Part shown: one piece after another, positions 41,910 through 51,297 of the stretch
Layout: the number at the start of each line of letters is the position of its first letter
How positions within the stretch are numbered: position 1 is the stretch's first letter
Source of the DNA: Bradyrhizobium sp. Ash2021
Lineage (GTDB): Bacteria > Pseudomonadota > Alphaproteobacteria > Rhizobiales > Xanthobacteraceae
Length of the DNA stretch: 64,000 nucleotides
Assembly: GCF_031202265.1 (NCBI RefSeq)
Contig: NZ_CP100604.1
Location: forward strand, 6,802,501 to 6,866,500
Direction: 5' to 3'
The notes under the pieces: generated by a model
What the model was told of the DNA's origin: nothing
What the model saw: the letters and a program-made list of their open reading frames with translations, nothing else
Database searches by the model: none
Position numbers and translations under genes: made by a program

Positions 41910-44900
41910 TCACAAATCCGAGAACTTGGAGAGCGCTACCTTAGCACGCTCCAGTTGAACGGTCATTTTCGAATTGTCAAATAGCTCGATCGCCTGGACG
42001 AGTTCGTATTTTGCCTCGGACGTCCTGCCCGACGCGGCTAACAGCCGGGCCAGCCCCCCCTTTGCCAGCCCCAGCAAGGGCTTGGTCCCGAGATTGACTG
42101 AGATTTCGATCGATCCCTCTAGTCGGGCAATCGCTTCGGCCGTGGCGGACGGTCCTTGAAGGGATAAAATACCGGCCTCGGCAAAAAAAGCCAGTGCTTC
42201 GATCGCCTGATATCCCTTCTGCTTCGCGCCCGCCCGGCAGGCACGCACGTCGTCCAGCCCGCGAGCAATATCGCCAAGTTGCGCATACGCGGAAGCCAGG
42301 TAAACCGATCCAATCAAAATGCCGGTTGCGTGACCCAGCGTCTCCGCTTCGTGCTTTGCCTCAAGCAGGATGTCTCTCGCTCTCGCTGCCTGCCCACGCT
42401 GCAAGTAGAGATTTCCAAGCGCGGACAGCACAAGTGGCAAGAATAGCCGGACTTCGTTTTCGCGGGAGAGAGACGCAGCTTCCGTAAGGGCTCGTTCAGC
42501 CTCTTCAAGATCGCCGTGCATCATTTGCACAAAGCCGCGACCGTAATCGGCCGCGACACTATCGTACGGCCGGCTATTTCTTTCAGCGAGATCGCTTGCC
42601 TGCCAGGAGCATTTCTCGGAATCGTCATATTCGCCGATTGACGCGTAGACAATTGCCTTCATCATATAACAGAGCACCAGCAGGCTCGATGCCGTCGTTC
42701 CGGGTGGGACGTTCTCCGGCGCACTGGCTAGCCTCGCACTTGCCCGATTTAGAAGCGATTCGGCGTCGCGATATCGACCGGCAACAAAATATGCCTGACC
42801 GAGGCCGTACTGGGCGAAGGGCAGCCACGTTGCATCAGCCAGCCGCTCTGCTAGAGCAACCGCCTGCTCTCCCGCCGTGATAGCTTCGTAAGGAGTTCCA
42901 TAAAAGTTTAGCGCAGCTGCCCGGATCGAGATCGATGCCAGCCGTCTTGGTTCATCGCCGATTTGTTCAGAACGCGCCTCCCCTTCGCGGCCTAAGCCAA
43001 ACCACTGCTCAATGCTTCCAAACGAAACGAATGGCAAACGGGCCTCGATGCGCAGATCGATCGCCCGCTGCTCACGCGCCGTCGAGGTCGGTAGTTTGTC
43101 GACCGCATCCATCGCAATCTGGAAATACTCAGTTGCATCCCGGAACGCCGATCTGGCGAACGCCTTTTTCGCCGCCATATATCCGTATTGGTCCGCCTTC
43201 TCCCAATCCTGCGCGCGAACCGCGTGATGGCACAACGCCTCGGCAAAATCTTCCTGGTGCCCGGCAGAAATCACTTCCAACGCCGTCAAAATCCGCCGGT
43301 GCAGCACCTCCCGCTGCGTTCGGAGGATCGATTCATAGGCGACCTCGCGAATGAGATCGTGCGCAAAAACATATTCCGGGGACGTGAGCGATTGCGATTC
43401 CGTCAGAAAATCGAGGATCTCCAGCGACCAGAGGCGGCTTTGCAATTGTGCCGCGGGCATGCCGGTCACGGCGGCAAGCAAATGCGGCGAAACCTGCGGC
43501 CCGACGACCGAAGCGAGTTGAAGGAGTGCCTTGTCTTCCCTCGGCAAGCGATCGATACGGGACGCGATGACCCCCTGCACCGTGGGAGGAATTTCCGGCG
43601 CATCCCCGCGGACCCTCGCGGCAAACCGACCCGCCTCCGCTCCAAGGGCGCCGCGATTGATGAGTTGCCGCGCCACCTCCTCGATGAAGAGCGGGATCTG
43701 GCCGGTGTGGCGAAGAATATGGGCCTTGAGCGCGTCGAGGTTAGCGGCGGTGCCAAGCAGGCTGTCGAGCAGCGCGTGCGCCGAGGCGATATCGAGCGAC
43801 CGAAGCCAAATTCTTCGAACATCGAGCTGCGCCAGCCATCCCGGCGTATATTCGGTCCGCCATGTCAGCAGCACCAGCAGCGGCCGGGTTGCTGCAAGCG
43901 GCATCAAAGCCTCAATGACGGTCTCGCTCTGGCCATCGATCCAATGGAGGTCCTCCAGCAACAACACCGTCGGCCGCGTCGAGACCACTTTACCCAGCGT
44001 ACCGCGCACGGCATCGATAATCACACGCCGTCGCAGCAGAGGTTCGAGATCGCGCCAGCGCGGATCGGCAATAGGTTGGTCGAGAACGGAGCAAAGCGCG
44101 GCCGGCCAAAGATCGGCATGCGCGGATGCCGGCTCTTCGCCCGAGCCCGTTTGATCTTCGGGTGCGATGTTTCCGACCTGCAGCGCACTTTGAAGGAGCT
44201 TCTTCAGCAATGCGTAAGGGACCGCCTGCTCCAGCGGATTACCTTCAGCTTCCAGAACCTGCCAGTCCTTCTGACGCAACGAGCTGACGAATTCATGGGC
44301 CAGGCGGGATTTTCCGATACCCGCCGTTCCCACCAGTGCGACGATTTGTCCGGACCGGCCGACCTCGTGTGCCGCGCGCTCCAGCAGCGAAATCTGCTCG
44401 GCGCGGCCAACGAAGGACGAAAGTCCTTTGGTCGAGCGCGCGCGCCAGCGCGTCAATCCGCTTATTTGAACAAGCTCGTAGCAGGGAACCGGCGCGGGAA
44501 ATCCTTCCATCCGTTTCGGCGGCAGTGCGTTGAAGGTCACAAGTCCTGTGGACAGAGCCTGACAGGATTCCGACACCAGGATTTGTCCGGCCTGGGCCGC
44601 ACCCTCGAACCGCTTGACCAGATGCACCGCCGGTCCGCCCGCCTCATAGATCGAGGAGAAATCAGCTTCGATGACGTGGGCGACGACATAGCCCGAATGA
44701 ATGCCGACCCGGACCTTAAGCCCGGGGTCTTCCAGCAGCTTGATAAGGTGAACCAGTTCGACCGCCGCGTGACAGGCCATCACGGCATGATTGTCATCCG
44801 CGTGCGGCGCACCAAACAGCGCAATCAGCCCGTCGCCGCCTTCCTTGCTGACAATCCCGCGGTTGCGACGAACCGCCGTGCGCATGGCGATCAGAGCCGG

Positions 44901-45122
44901 TTCGAGCCGGGAAATGGCCTCTTCGGGATCGAGCCCCGAAATCAGATCGGTCGAGCGCTGCAGATCGGCACAGAGGACGGTGAGGTATTTCCGCTCGCCC
45001 GCGATGCGGTCTTGAGTCTGCGCCGCGGGCGGCTTGGGCGGGTGGTCCGGCACGACCGCGCCGCAGGCCGAACAAAACAGATCGCCAGCCTTCAGGGTCG
45101 ATGAACAGACCTGACAAAACAC
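41910..45122 (-). CDS. Class III adenylate/guanylate cyclase-AAA ATPase-TPR regulator
   Basis: The 1070-residue product has four parts. (1) A zinc ribbon (CQVCSSTLKAGDLFCSACG). (2) A class III nucleotidyl cyclase domain (GERKYLTVLCADLQRST, KEGGDGLIALFGAPHADDNH, VRVGIHSGYVV). (3) An AAA/STAND-type ATPase with Walker A (VGTAGIGKSRLAHE) and Walker B (VLLLEDLHWIDGQ). (4) About 500 residues of TPR-like helical repeats (YGLGQAYFVAGRYRDAESLL; SALGNLYLQRGQAARARDIL). This family is common in rhizobia as a large signalling ATPase. No operon partner is visible. Metal aspartates of the cyclase are present, so activity is possible. Confidence 0.9.
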   Translation of the reverse strand: MFCQVCSSTLKAGDLFCSACGAVVPDHPPKPPAAQTQDRIAGERKYLTVLCADLQRSTDLISGLDPEEAISRLEPALIAMRTAVRRNRGIVSKEGGDGLIALFGAPHADDNHAVMACHAAVELVHLIKLLEDPGLKVRVGIHSGYVVAHVIEADFSSIYEAGGPAVHLVKRFEGAAQAGQILVSESCQALSTGLVTFNALPPKRMEGFPAPVPCYELVQISGLTRWRARSTKGLSSFVGRAEQISLLERAAHEVGRSGQIVALVGTAGIGKSRLAHEFVSSLRQKDWQVLEAEGNPLEQAVPYALLKKLLQSALQVGNIAPEDQTGSGEEPASAHADLWPAALCSVLDQPIADPRWRDLEPLLRRRVIIDAVRGTLGKVVSTRPTVLLLEDLHWIDGQSETVIEALMPLAATRPLLVLLTWRTEYTPGWLAQLDVRRIWLRSLDIASAHALLDSLLGTAANLDALKAHILRHTGQIPLFIEEVARQLINRGALGAEAGRFAARVRGDAPEIPPTVQGVIASRIDRLPREDKALLQLASVVGPQVSPHLLAAVTGMPAAQLQSRLWSLEILDFLTESQSLTSPEYVFAHDLIREVAYESILRTQREVLHRRILTALEVISAGHQEDFAEALCHHAVRAQDWEKADQYGYMAAKKAFARSAFRDATEYFQIAMDAVDKLPTSTAREQRAIDLRIEARLPFVSFGSIEQWFGLGREGEARSEQIGDEPRRLASISIRAAALNFYGTPYEAITAGEQAVALAERLADATWLPFAQYGLGQAYFVAGRYRDAESLLNRASARLASAPENVPPGTTASSLLVLCYMMKAIVYASIGEYDDSEKCSWQASDLAERNSRPYDSVAADYGRGFVQMMHGDLEEAERALTEAASLSRENEVRLFLPLVLSALGNLYLQRGQAARARDILLEAKHEAETLGHATGILIGSVYLASAYAQLGDIARGLDDVRACRAGAKQKGYQAIEALAFFAEAGILSLQGPSATAEAIARLEGSIEISVNLGTKPLLGLAKGGLARLLAASGRTSEAKYELVQAIELFDNSKMTVQLERAKVALSKFSDL

Positions 45123-45512
45123 GCTCAGCTTCCTCTATCCACGCGGCTCAGATTAGCGAAAGATCATGGGGGAACAAGCGTTTGCGGCGTCTATTGCGAC
45201 TGACGAGCGCACTGCTGGGGCGATCCATAACGCCGGTGGGTATTGATGGGACGGCAATCTCCCAAGAATACAGCGGAGAGGTAGGTAGCAAACAACCAAA
45301 CGTACATCCACAGGATGGCAGACGGCCCTGCCATGTCACAGGTTTTGCGAGAGCAACCCGGGTGCGCGCAGGCACCGCTACTAACCGCACGGGCCTGTCA
45401 TTGAACACCAAACCGCGAAGGTGCCGCGGCCGCAGTGGCGCCGTTACGCCTGCCGCTGGCACAGCACGGGATAGACCACCGGGCGCGGGCGCCGATCGCG
45501 TCCGGCCGCAGC
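45123..45512. other. Intergenic stretch
   Basis: About 390 bp between the large cyclase-ATPase gene and the Bug-family gene. Open frames on both strands are short and arginine-rich. I see no promoter, repeat or RNA gene that I can support. Confidence 0.5.
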
Positions 45513-46481
45513 TCATTCGTTGGCGATGCCCATTTCCTTGATCACGCGCGCATATTTCGCGAGCTGATCGCGCGTCAGGACGCGCAATTCCTCTGCCGAA
45601 CTGCCGCGCACCGCAAAGCCCAGTTCCTCGAGTTTGCGGCGAACATCGGGATCGCCGACCGCCCTCAACACCTCGGCATTAAGCCGGGCGACGATGTCCT
45701 TTGGCGTGCCGGCAGGTGCCAGAATCGCAAACCATGAATTGAAGAAGAAACCCGGCAAACCTGATTCCGAGACCGTGGGCACGTCGGGGAATTGCAGCAA
45801 TCGCTTCTCGGTGGTCACGCCGATCAGCTTGAGCTGGCCGCCCCGCACCAGCGGCGCGACCGTACCCAGCCCCTGGAAGCCGACCGGAATCTGGCCGGCG
45901 GCGACGTCGGTCGCAGCCTGCGTCGCGCCCTTATACGGCACATGGGTCAAGGATATGCCGGCGGCGGAAGCAAACATCGCCATCGCCAGATGCTGCGGGC
46001 TGCCCGGGCCGCCCGAGCCGAAATCGATCTTGCCAGGGGCTGCTTTCGCAGCTGCGATCAAGTCCGCCGCGTTCTTGAAGCCGGTCTGGTTGTTGGCGAT
46101 CAGTCCCCACTCCACCGTCGCAACCAGCGACACCGGTTCGAAATCCTTCAGGATGTCCCAGCGCATCTTGGCCTGCAGATTGGGCACCATGGTCATGATG
46201 CTGTCGTTGAAGCCGCCGATCGTGTAACCGTCCGGATCGGCGCGGGCGACCTGCTCGGCACCGATCAGCCCGGAAGCGCCCGGCTGGTTCAGGATCACGA
46301 ATTGCTGGCCCATATTGTCGGCCATCTTCTGCGTCACGATCCGTGCGGCAACATCGACCGCGCTCGCCGCCGCCAGCGGCACGATCATCTTGATGGGCCG
46401 GTCCGGATAGCTCGACTGGGCCCTTGCGCCGGGGCCCAAAAGCAGCGCGAGCGCGGCGACCAGCAAGTGAAGCAAGCGCAT
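45513..46481 (-). CDS. Bug-family (TctC-like) periplasmic binding protein, second copy
   Basis: The product is 322 residues from the ATG at 46481, with GGGGAGA upstream; the frame is open to 46637, but that part is not signal-like. A Sec signal (LLHLLVAALALLLGPGARAQ) precedes YPDRPIKMIVPLAAASAVDV, NQPGASGLIGAEQVARADPD and VPYKGATQAATDVAAGQIPV, the TctC-family landmarks. It is divergent from the amidohydrolase at 46650, the same gene pair as at 35726/36839 but in another arrangement. Confidence 0.92.
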   Translation of the reverse strand: MRLLHLLVAALALLLGPGARAQSSYPDRPIKMIVPLAAASAVDVAARIVTQKMADNMGQQFVILNQPGASGLIGAEQVARADPDGYTIGGFNDSIMTMVPNLQAKMRWDILKDFEPVSLVATVEWGLIANNQTGFKNAADLIAAAKAAPGKIDFGSGGPGSPQHLAMAMFASAAGISLTHVPYKGATQAATDVAAGQIPVGFQGLGTVAPLVRGGQLKLIGVTTEKRLLQFPDVPTVSESGLPGFFFNSWFAILAPAGTPKDIVARLNAEVLRAVGDPDVRRKLEELGFAVRGSSAEELRVLTRDQLAKYARVIKEMGIANE

Positions 46482-46649
46482 ACCGAGTTTCTCCCCTGTC
46501 AACCGGATCACGTTTTGCAGTAACCAGCGTATTCCTTGCCGCAATGATTGCCCTCTCGCTTCCGGCTTGGCAATGTATCCTGGCGAAGAAATCAAGAATG
46601 AGTCGGCGAACGACCGGCCCCAGAAGCGTTCTATCAAGGGAGGCGACTA

Positions 46650-47738
46650 ATGACCAACCGCAGGAATTTCCTGAAAGGCGCCGCTGCGACCGGGATCGCA
46701 TTTTGCGGTTGCGGTATGCTAGATGCGGCCCGCGCGCAACCGCGAGCCTCTCGCCTGCCGGTCAAGGTCAACGGCAAGCGCGTGATGACCGTCGACGTCC
46801 ACGCTCACTGCTACTTTCATGAATCGATCAGTTTGATGGGCGATCAGGCCGACAAGGTGCTGCCGCCGGTCAAGGGCGTTCCCGAACACTTCATCGTCAT
46901 CGAGCAGCGCCTGAAGGAAATGGACGCGATGGCGATCGACATGGAGGTGTTGTCGATCAATCCATTCTGGTACGGCAAAGACCGCGACACCGCAGCTCAA
47001 ATCGTCAAGCTGCAGAACGAGAAACTCGCGGAGCTTTGTGCTTCACGCCCTGAACGGTTTGCCGCCTTTGCTTCGCTGACTCTGCAGTATCCAGACCTCG
47101 CGGTGCAGCAACTGGAAACCGCGGTCAGGACGCAGGGCCTGCGCGGAGCGGCGGTCGGCGCCAGTGTGCTGGGAGAAGATTTCTCCGATCCGAAATTTCA
47201 TCCCGTCTGGGCCAAGGCGGAGGAGCTCGGCGCGGTTCTGTTCATTCATCCGCAGAGCACGCCCGAACTAGCCAAGCGGTTCAAGGGCAACGGCTGGCTG
47301 TCGAACACCATCGGCAATCCGCTCGACACCACGATGGCCCTGCAGCATCTGATCTTCGAGGGAACGCTCGACCGCTTTCCGGGACTCAAGATCATTGCGG
47401 CGCATGGCGGCGGCTATCTGGGCTCCTACGGTGCGCGCGGCGATCATGCTTGTTTCGTGTCGCCCCAAAATTGCAATCCGAACATCACGCTGAAGAAGAA
47501 GCCGTCGGAATATCTCAACCAGCTCTATTTCGACGCCATGGTGTTCACGCCGGAAGGTTTGCGGCATCTGGTGGCGCAGGTCGGCGCCAGCCAGGTGATG
47601 CTCGGCACCGACCATCCGATCCCATGGGAACAGCATCCCGTCGATCACGTTTTCGCGACCACGACGCTGTCGGACAAACAGAAGATCGCCATTCTCGGTG
47701 GCAATGCGACGCGTTTGTTCGGGATGAAGGAGGCTTAG
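46650..47738 (+). CDS. Tat-exported amidohydrolase (ACMSD-like), paralogue 2
   Basis: The 362-residue product is very similar throughout to 36839-37939: the Tat signal TNRRNFLKGAAATGIAFCGC again contains FCGCG. The barrel motifs are VDVHAHC, SINPFWYGKDRD, LFIHPQS, IIAAHGGGYLGSY and LGTDHPIPWE. It is divergent from a Bug-family gene. A shared substrate class with paralogue 1 is likely; the reaction (decarboxylation or hydrolysis) is unknown. Confidence 0.9.
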   Translation: MTNRRNFLKGAAATGIAFCGCGMLDAARAQPRASRLPVKVNGKRVMTVDVHAHCYFHESISLMGDQADKVLPPVKGVPEHFIVIEQRLKEMDAMAIDMEVLSINPFWYGKDRDTAAQIVKLQNEKLAELCASRPERFAAFASLTLQYPDLAVQQLETAVRTQGLRGAAVGASVLGEDFSDPKFHPVWAKAEELGAVLFIHPQSTPELAKRFKGNGWLSNTIGNPLDTTMALQHLIFEGTLDRFPGLKIIAAHGGGYLGSYGARGDHACFVSPQNCNPNITLKKKPSEYLNQLYFDAMVFTPEGLRHLVAQVGASQVMLGTDHPIPWEQHPVDHVFATTTLSDKQKIAILGGNATRLFGMKEA

Positions 47739-47748
47739 CCGGATTGTC

Positions 47749-48588
47749 CTAAAGCAACTTCCCATCCGGCCCAAAGAACGGATGTGGTCCGTCAAAAGTC
47801 CCGATCGGCACCTGGTGCGTGACGAGGGTGCCAAACCGATCGCCCGGAAACCAGGTGTGGAGGTGGAAGGCAGGCGGCTCGACCTTGAACGACGGCTCGC
47901 GCAGTTCGGCCAGATCGAGATCGACGGCATGGTTCGGCGCCGGGCAGATCGTGGTCGGTACCCCTGCAAACATCGTCAGCGCCGCCCGGTGAATATGGCC
48001 GGTCCCGATCAGTTGCACGCGCGGATGACGCCTGACGATTGGAGCAAGCTCGCCCGCGTTGAGGAGATTCTGGCGATCCATGTGCCAGATCCCTGCCTTG
48101 AACGGCGGATGGTGCAGGAACAGCAGCGCGGGCCGATCGGGCGAAGCCGCCAGCCTTGCGTCGAGCCACTGCAGCGTCAGCTTGTCGAGTTCGCCATGCG
48201 GCTTTCCGTGCACGCTCGAGTCCAGCAGCAGCAGATCGAGCCCGCCGACCTCGATCTCCTGATTGAGCGGCCCGGACGCAACGGCATAGCGAGCGGAAGG
48301 AAACGCCGCGCGCATCAGCTCACGCGAGTCGTGGTTGCCGGGAACGCCCGCGAAGGGGAGCTTCAGCGGCGTCAGCAGCCGCCTGAGGTATTCATACTCT
48401 CCAACCGTCGGCGTGTCCGCCAGATCCCCCGAAATCACCACAAAGTCAGGTGCGGGATTGAATTCGTTCAGAGCCGCGACGCAACGTTCAAGCGCCTTCG
48501 CCGTATCGACCCGGCCGTAGGCCAGCGATCCCGGCAGCTTGATGTGCAGATCGGAAATTTGCGCAATGCGAACAGGTCTTGACGGCAT
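47749..48588 (-). CDS. Metallophosphoesterase (CpdA-like phosphodiesterase)
   Basis: The 279-residue product has the calcineurin-like motif set: AQISDLHIK (D-x-H), VVISGDLAD (GD), GVPGNHD (GNHD), FLHHPPF and GTGHIHRA (GHxH). It is cytoplasmic, with no signal peptide. It is the last gene of the ABC transporter operon, 8 bp after the ATPase gene. That placement suggests it hydrolyses an imported phosphodiester or phosphoester rather than acting in cAMP turnover; this is inference. Confidence 0.9.
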   Translation of the reverse strand: MPSRPVRIAQISDLHIKLPGSLAYGRVDTAKALERCVAALNEFNPAPDFVVISGDLADTPTVGEYEYLRRLLTPLKLPFAGVPGNHDSRELMRAAFPSARYAVASGPLNQEIEVGGLDLLLLDSSVHGKPHGELDKLTLQWLDARLAASPDRPALLFLHHPPFKAGIWHMDRQNLLNAGELAPIVRRHPRVQLIGTGHIHRAALTMFAGVPTTICPAPNHAVDLDLAELREPSFKVEPPAFHLHTWFPGDRFGTLVTHQVPIGTFDGPHPFFGPDGKLL

Positions 48589-48596
48589 TGGCCTTC

Positions 48597-49658
48597 TCAG
48601 CTTTCGGGCGGCAGCAAACGGACGGCGTCCGGCGAAATCAACAGTCCGACCCGTTCGCCGGCTTTGGCGACAACCGCATTAGGGGCATCGACGGTGAGCA
48701 GCTTGCCGGATACGCCGCTCACGACCATGCGTTGCCGGTCGCCGATGAAGCTGACGCTGTCGATGAGCCCGGAGAGAGGCGCAGTCCCGGCCTCCACTAC
48801 GCGAATGGTTTCGGGACGAATCATGGCGACCGCGGCCGACACGGTCGCATCACCACCGATTGGCTGGCGACCGCCCGGCAATACGAGTTGACCGCCCTCG
48901 ATAGGGGCTTCGATGATGTTGGCCGCGCCGATGAATTCGGCCACGAAGCGGTTTTTCGGCGCAAAGTAAATCTCGCGCGGCGAGCCGATCTGGGCGATCG
49001 TCCCCTTCTGCATGACGACGATACGATCGCCGAGCTCCATGGCTTCGGACTGGTCATGGGTGACGTAAATCGTGGTGATGCCAAGCGCCCGCAGCAGGCG
49101 ATTGAGCTCGCCGCGCAAGCGATCGCGCAATGCTGCATCGAGCGCCGTCAGCGGTTCGTCGAGCAGCAGAATGCCCGGCCGGATCGCAACCGCCCGCGCC
49201 AGTGCCACCCGCTGGCGCTGGCCGCCGGAGAGTTGATCGATGCGGCGGTTCTCAAGCCCGGAAATGTTCGTCAGCGCGACCAGTTCGGCGACACGCGCCG
49301 CGCGCTCTTCGTTCGGTACGCCGCGGATCTTCAGGCCATAACCGATATTGTCCGAGACACTCATGTTGGGGAAAAGCGCATAGGACTGGAAGACCATGCC
49401 GACATTGCGTCGTTCGATCGGCACGGACGTCATGTCCTTGCCGTCGAACAGCACCTTGCCGCCTGTATCGGGCAGTTCGAGGCCGGCGATAATGCGCAGC
49501 ATGGTGGTCTTGCCACAGCCAGATGGGCCGAGCAGCACCAGAGTCTCGCCGCGATCGATATCGAGCGTGGCGGGCTCGAGTGCGCGCGTTCCATCAGCGA
49601 ACGTCTTGCCGCAGGCCGCGATGCGCACCGCGGCGCCATGTCCAGCCGACGTGCTCAT
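48597..49658 (-). CDS. ABC importer ATP-binding protein (PotA/UgpC-like)
   Basis: The 353-residue product has Walker A ([14 protein letters not shown]), the ABC signature ([14 protein letters not shown]), Walker B ([12 protein letters not shown]) and the switch histidine ([13 protein letters not shown]). A C-terminal TOBE-type regulatory domain follows. The start at 49658 overlaps the stop of the permease gene by 4 bp (ATGA), showing coupled translation. Confidence 0.94.
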   Translation of the reverse strand: MSTSAGHGAAVRIAACGKTFADGTRALEPATLDIDRGETLVLLGPSGCGKTTMLRIIAGLELPDTGGKVLFDGKDMTSVPIERRNVGMVFQSYALFPNMSVSDNIGYGLKIRGVPNEERAARVAELVALTNISGLENRRIDQLSGGQRQRVALARAVAIRPGILLLDEPLTALDAALRDRLRGELNRLLRALGITTIYVTHDQSEAMELGDRIVVMQKGTIAQIGSPREIYFAPKNRFVAEFIGAANIIEAPIEGGQLVLPGGRQPIGGDATVSAAVAMIRPETIRVVEAGTAPLSGLIDSVSFIGDRQRMVVSGVSGKLLTVDAPNAVVAKAGERVGLLISPDAVRLLPPES

Positions 49659-50440
49659 CTCTTCTGTTCCTTCTCGGCGAACAATTGCATCGCCACCAGC
49701 AGCGGAACGATCATGACAAAGAAGATCAGCGTATAGGCCGATGCGACTTCCAGCCGCATCGAGGCATAGCTGTCGGCGAGCCCGATCGGCAGTGTCTTGG
49801 TCAGCGGCGTATGCAGCATCCAGGTCAGGTTGAACTCGCCAAGCGAAAGCGTCACTACCATCAAGGCGCCGGCGAGTATCCCCGGCACTGCATTCGGCAC
49901 GATCACGTCGCGGAAGCGCCGCCAAGGCGATGCGCCAAGCGATGCCGCACCTTCGTCAAGCGTCTTGATGTCGACCGTTGCGAATACGGCCATCACCGAC
50001 CGCACCATGAACGGCATGGTGAAGATGACATGGCCGACGAGGATGAAAAGCCAGGAGCGGCGGAAGTCGCTGAAGCCTTGATAAGTGAACAGCAACGCCA
50101 GCGCGATGGCCAGTCCGGGTATCGCCAGAGGCAGCGTGATGATCTCCTCGATGATCCGGGCCAGCCGTCCTCCCCGTACATGCAAGGCGTAGGCCGCCGG
50201 GACGCCGGCGGCGAGCGTCACAGCCAGGGTTGCAAATGCAATCACAAATGACAGCAGGATGGTGCCGGCGTAGAGCTCCCAGACCTGGGCCACCCATTGC
50301 AGGGTCAGGCCGGACTGGATGCCGCGAAAGTAATTCACGGTCACGCCGGCGGAAATCGACAGGATCGCAGGCACCACCAGGAACGCAGCGATGATCAGCG
50401 TGAAGATGAATTGGCCGGTGAAAATCAGGCGATCACGCAT
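49655..50440 (-). CDS. ABC importer permease (PotC-like)
   Basis: The product is 261 residues from the ATG at 50440, which begins 4 bp after the upstream permease's stop codon. It has six membrane helices and the EAA loop ([20 protein letters not shown]) that contacts the ATPase. It pairs with the permease at 50445-51260. Confidence 0.92.
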   Translation of the reverse strand: MRDRLIFTGQFIFTLIIAAFLVVPAILSISAGVTVNYFRGIQSGLTLQWVAQVWELYAGTILLSFVIAFATLAVTLAAGVPAAYALHVRGGRLARIIEEIITLPLAIPGLAIALALLFTYQGFSDFRRSWLFILVGHVIFTMPFMVRSVMAVFATVDIKTLDEGAASLGASPWRRFRDVIVPNAVPGILAGALMVVTLSLGEFNLTWMLHTPLTKTLPIGLADSYASMRLEVASAYTLIFFVMIVPLLVAMQLFAEKEQKR

Positions 50441-50444
50441 GGTC

Positions 50445-51260
50445 TCATCCGGCTGCGGCGACGGCGCTGCCGCTGAATGAACGGGCAATCGCCAGGATGA
50501 ACCAGGTGATGATGCCGAGCCCGACCGACAACGCGGCGGACGTCGAGAAATTCGCCGCCAGCGTGAACTCGGTATAGATCAGCATCGGCAACACATCGAT
50601 GTTCGTCGCCAGCGTAAACGCGGTTCCAAATGCGCCCATCGCGGTCGCAAAGGCAATCGCCCCGGAAGCGACGAAAGCCGGCGCCAGCGCCGGCAGCACG
50701 ACATCGCGCTGTACCGCCCACGGGCTCGCGCCGAGCGAACGCGCGGCTTCTTCCAGACCGACATCGAGTTTCTGTACCGCTGCCATGATGGTGAGAATGA
50801 CGCGCGGGATCGAAAAATAGAGATAACCGAGGAACAGCCCGTAGATCGAATAGGCAAAGACTAGTCTCTCGCCGAACAGGCGGCTCGAGAGATCGCCAAT
50901 CAGACCCTGGCGGCCAGCAAGCAGGATGATCAGGAAGCCGACCACCACGCCGGGAAACGCCAGCGGAAAGGTCAGCATCGCGATCAGGACGGCACGGCCG
51001 GGAAAACGATGGCGCTGCAGGAACATTCCGGCGATGGTCGCCACTATCAGCGTCACGATCGTGGTCGCAGCCGCCAGCATGACCGTGTTGATCAACGTGG
51101 CGCGATAACGCGGCTCGGTCAGGATTGCAAGATAGCCGGCAAGCCCCTGCGGGCCTTCTGCGCCGGTCACGACGAGCCGCGCCATCGGCAGCAGGAAAAA
51201 TGCCACTGTGACCACCGCAAGCGGCAGCAGGCACAACCAGATAAAGGATTTATGAGACAT
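50445..51260 (-). CDS. ABC importer permease (PotB-like)
   Basis: The product is 271 residues from the ATG at 51260 and is hydrophobic throughout, with the EAA loop EEAARSLGASPWAVQRDVVL. It begins MSHKSFIWLCLLPLAVVTVA. It lies 37 bp downstream of the binding-protein gene and is followed directly by the second permease. Confidence 0.92.
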   Translation of the reverse strand: MSHKSFIWLCLLPLAVVTVAFFLLPMARLVVTGAEGPQGLAGYLAILTEPRYRATLINTVMLAAATTIVTLIVATIAGMFLQRHRFPGRAVLIAMLTFPLAFPGVVVGFLIILLAGRQGLIGDLSSRLFGERLVFAYSIYGLFLGYLYFSIPRVILTIMAAVQKLDVGLEEAARSLGASPWAVQRDVVLPALAPAFVASGAIAFATAMGAFGTAFTLATNIDVLPMLIYTEFTLAANFSTSAALSVGLGIITWFILAIARSFSGSAVAAAG

Positions 51261-51297
51261 TGGAAAATGGCGCCCCGGCGATGGGCACCATCTTGCC

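Noticed and set aside
43188..45104. 638-codon rightward open frame
   Set aside because: It is the mirror of the cyclase-ATPase-TPR gene; its composition is rich in R, G and Q without domain motifs.
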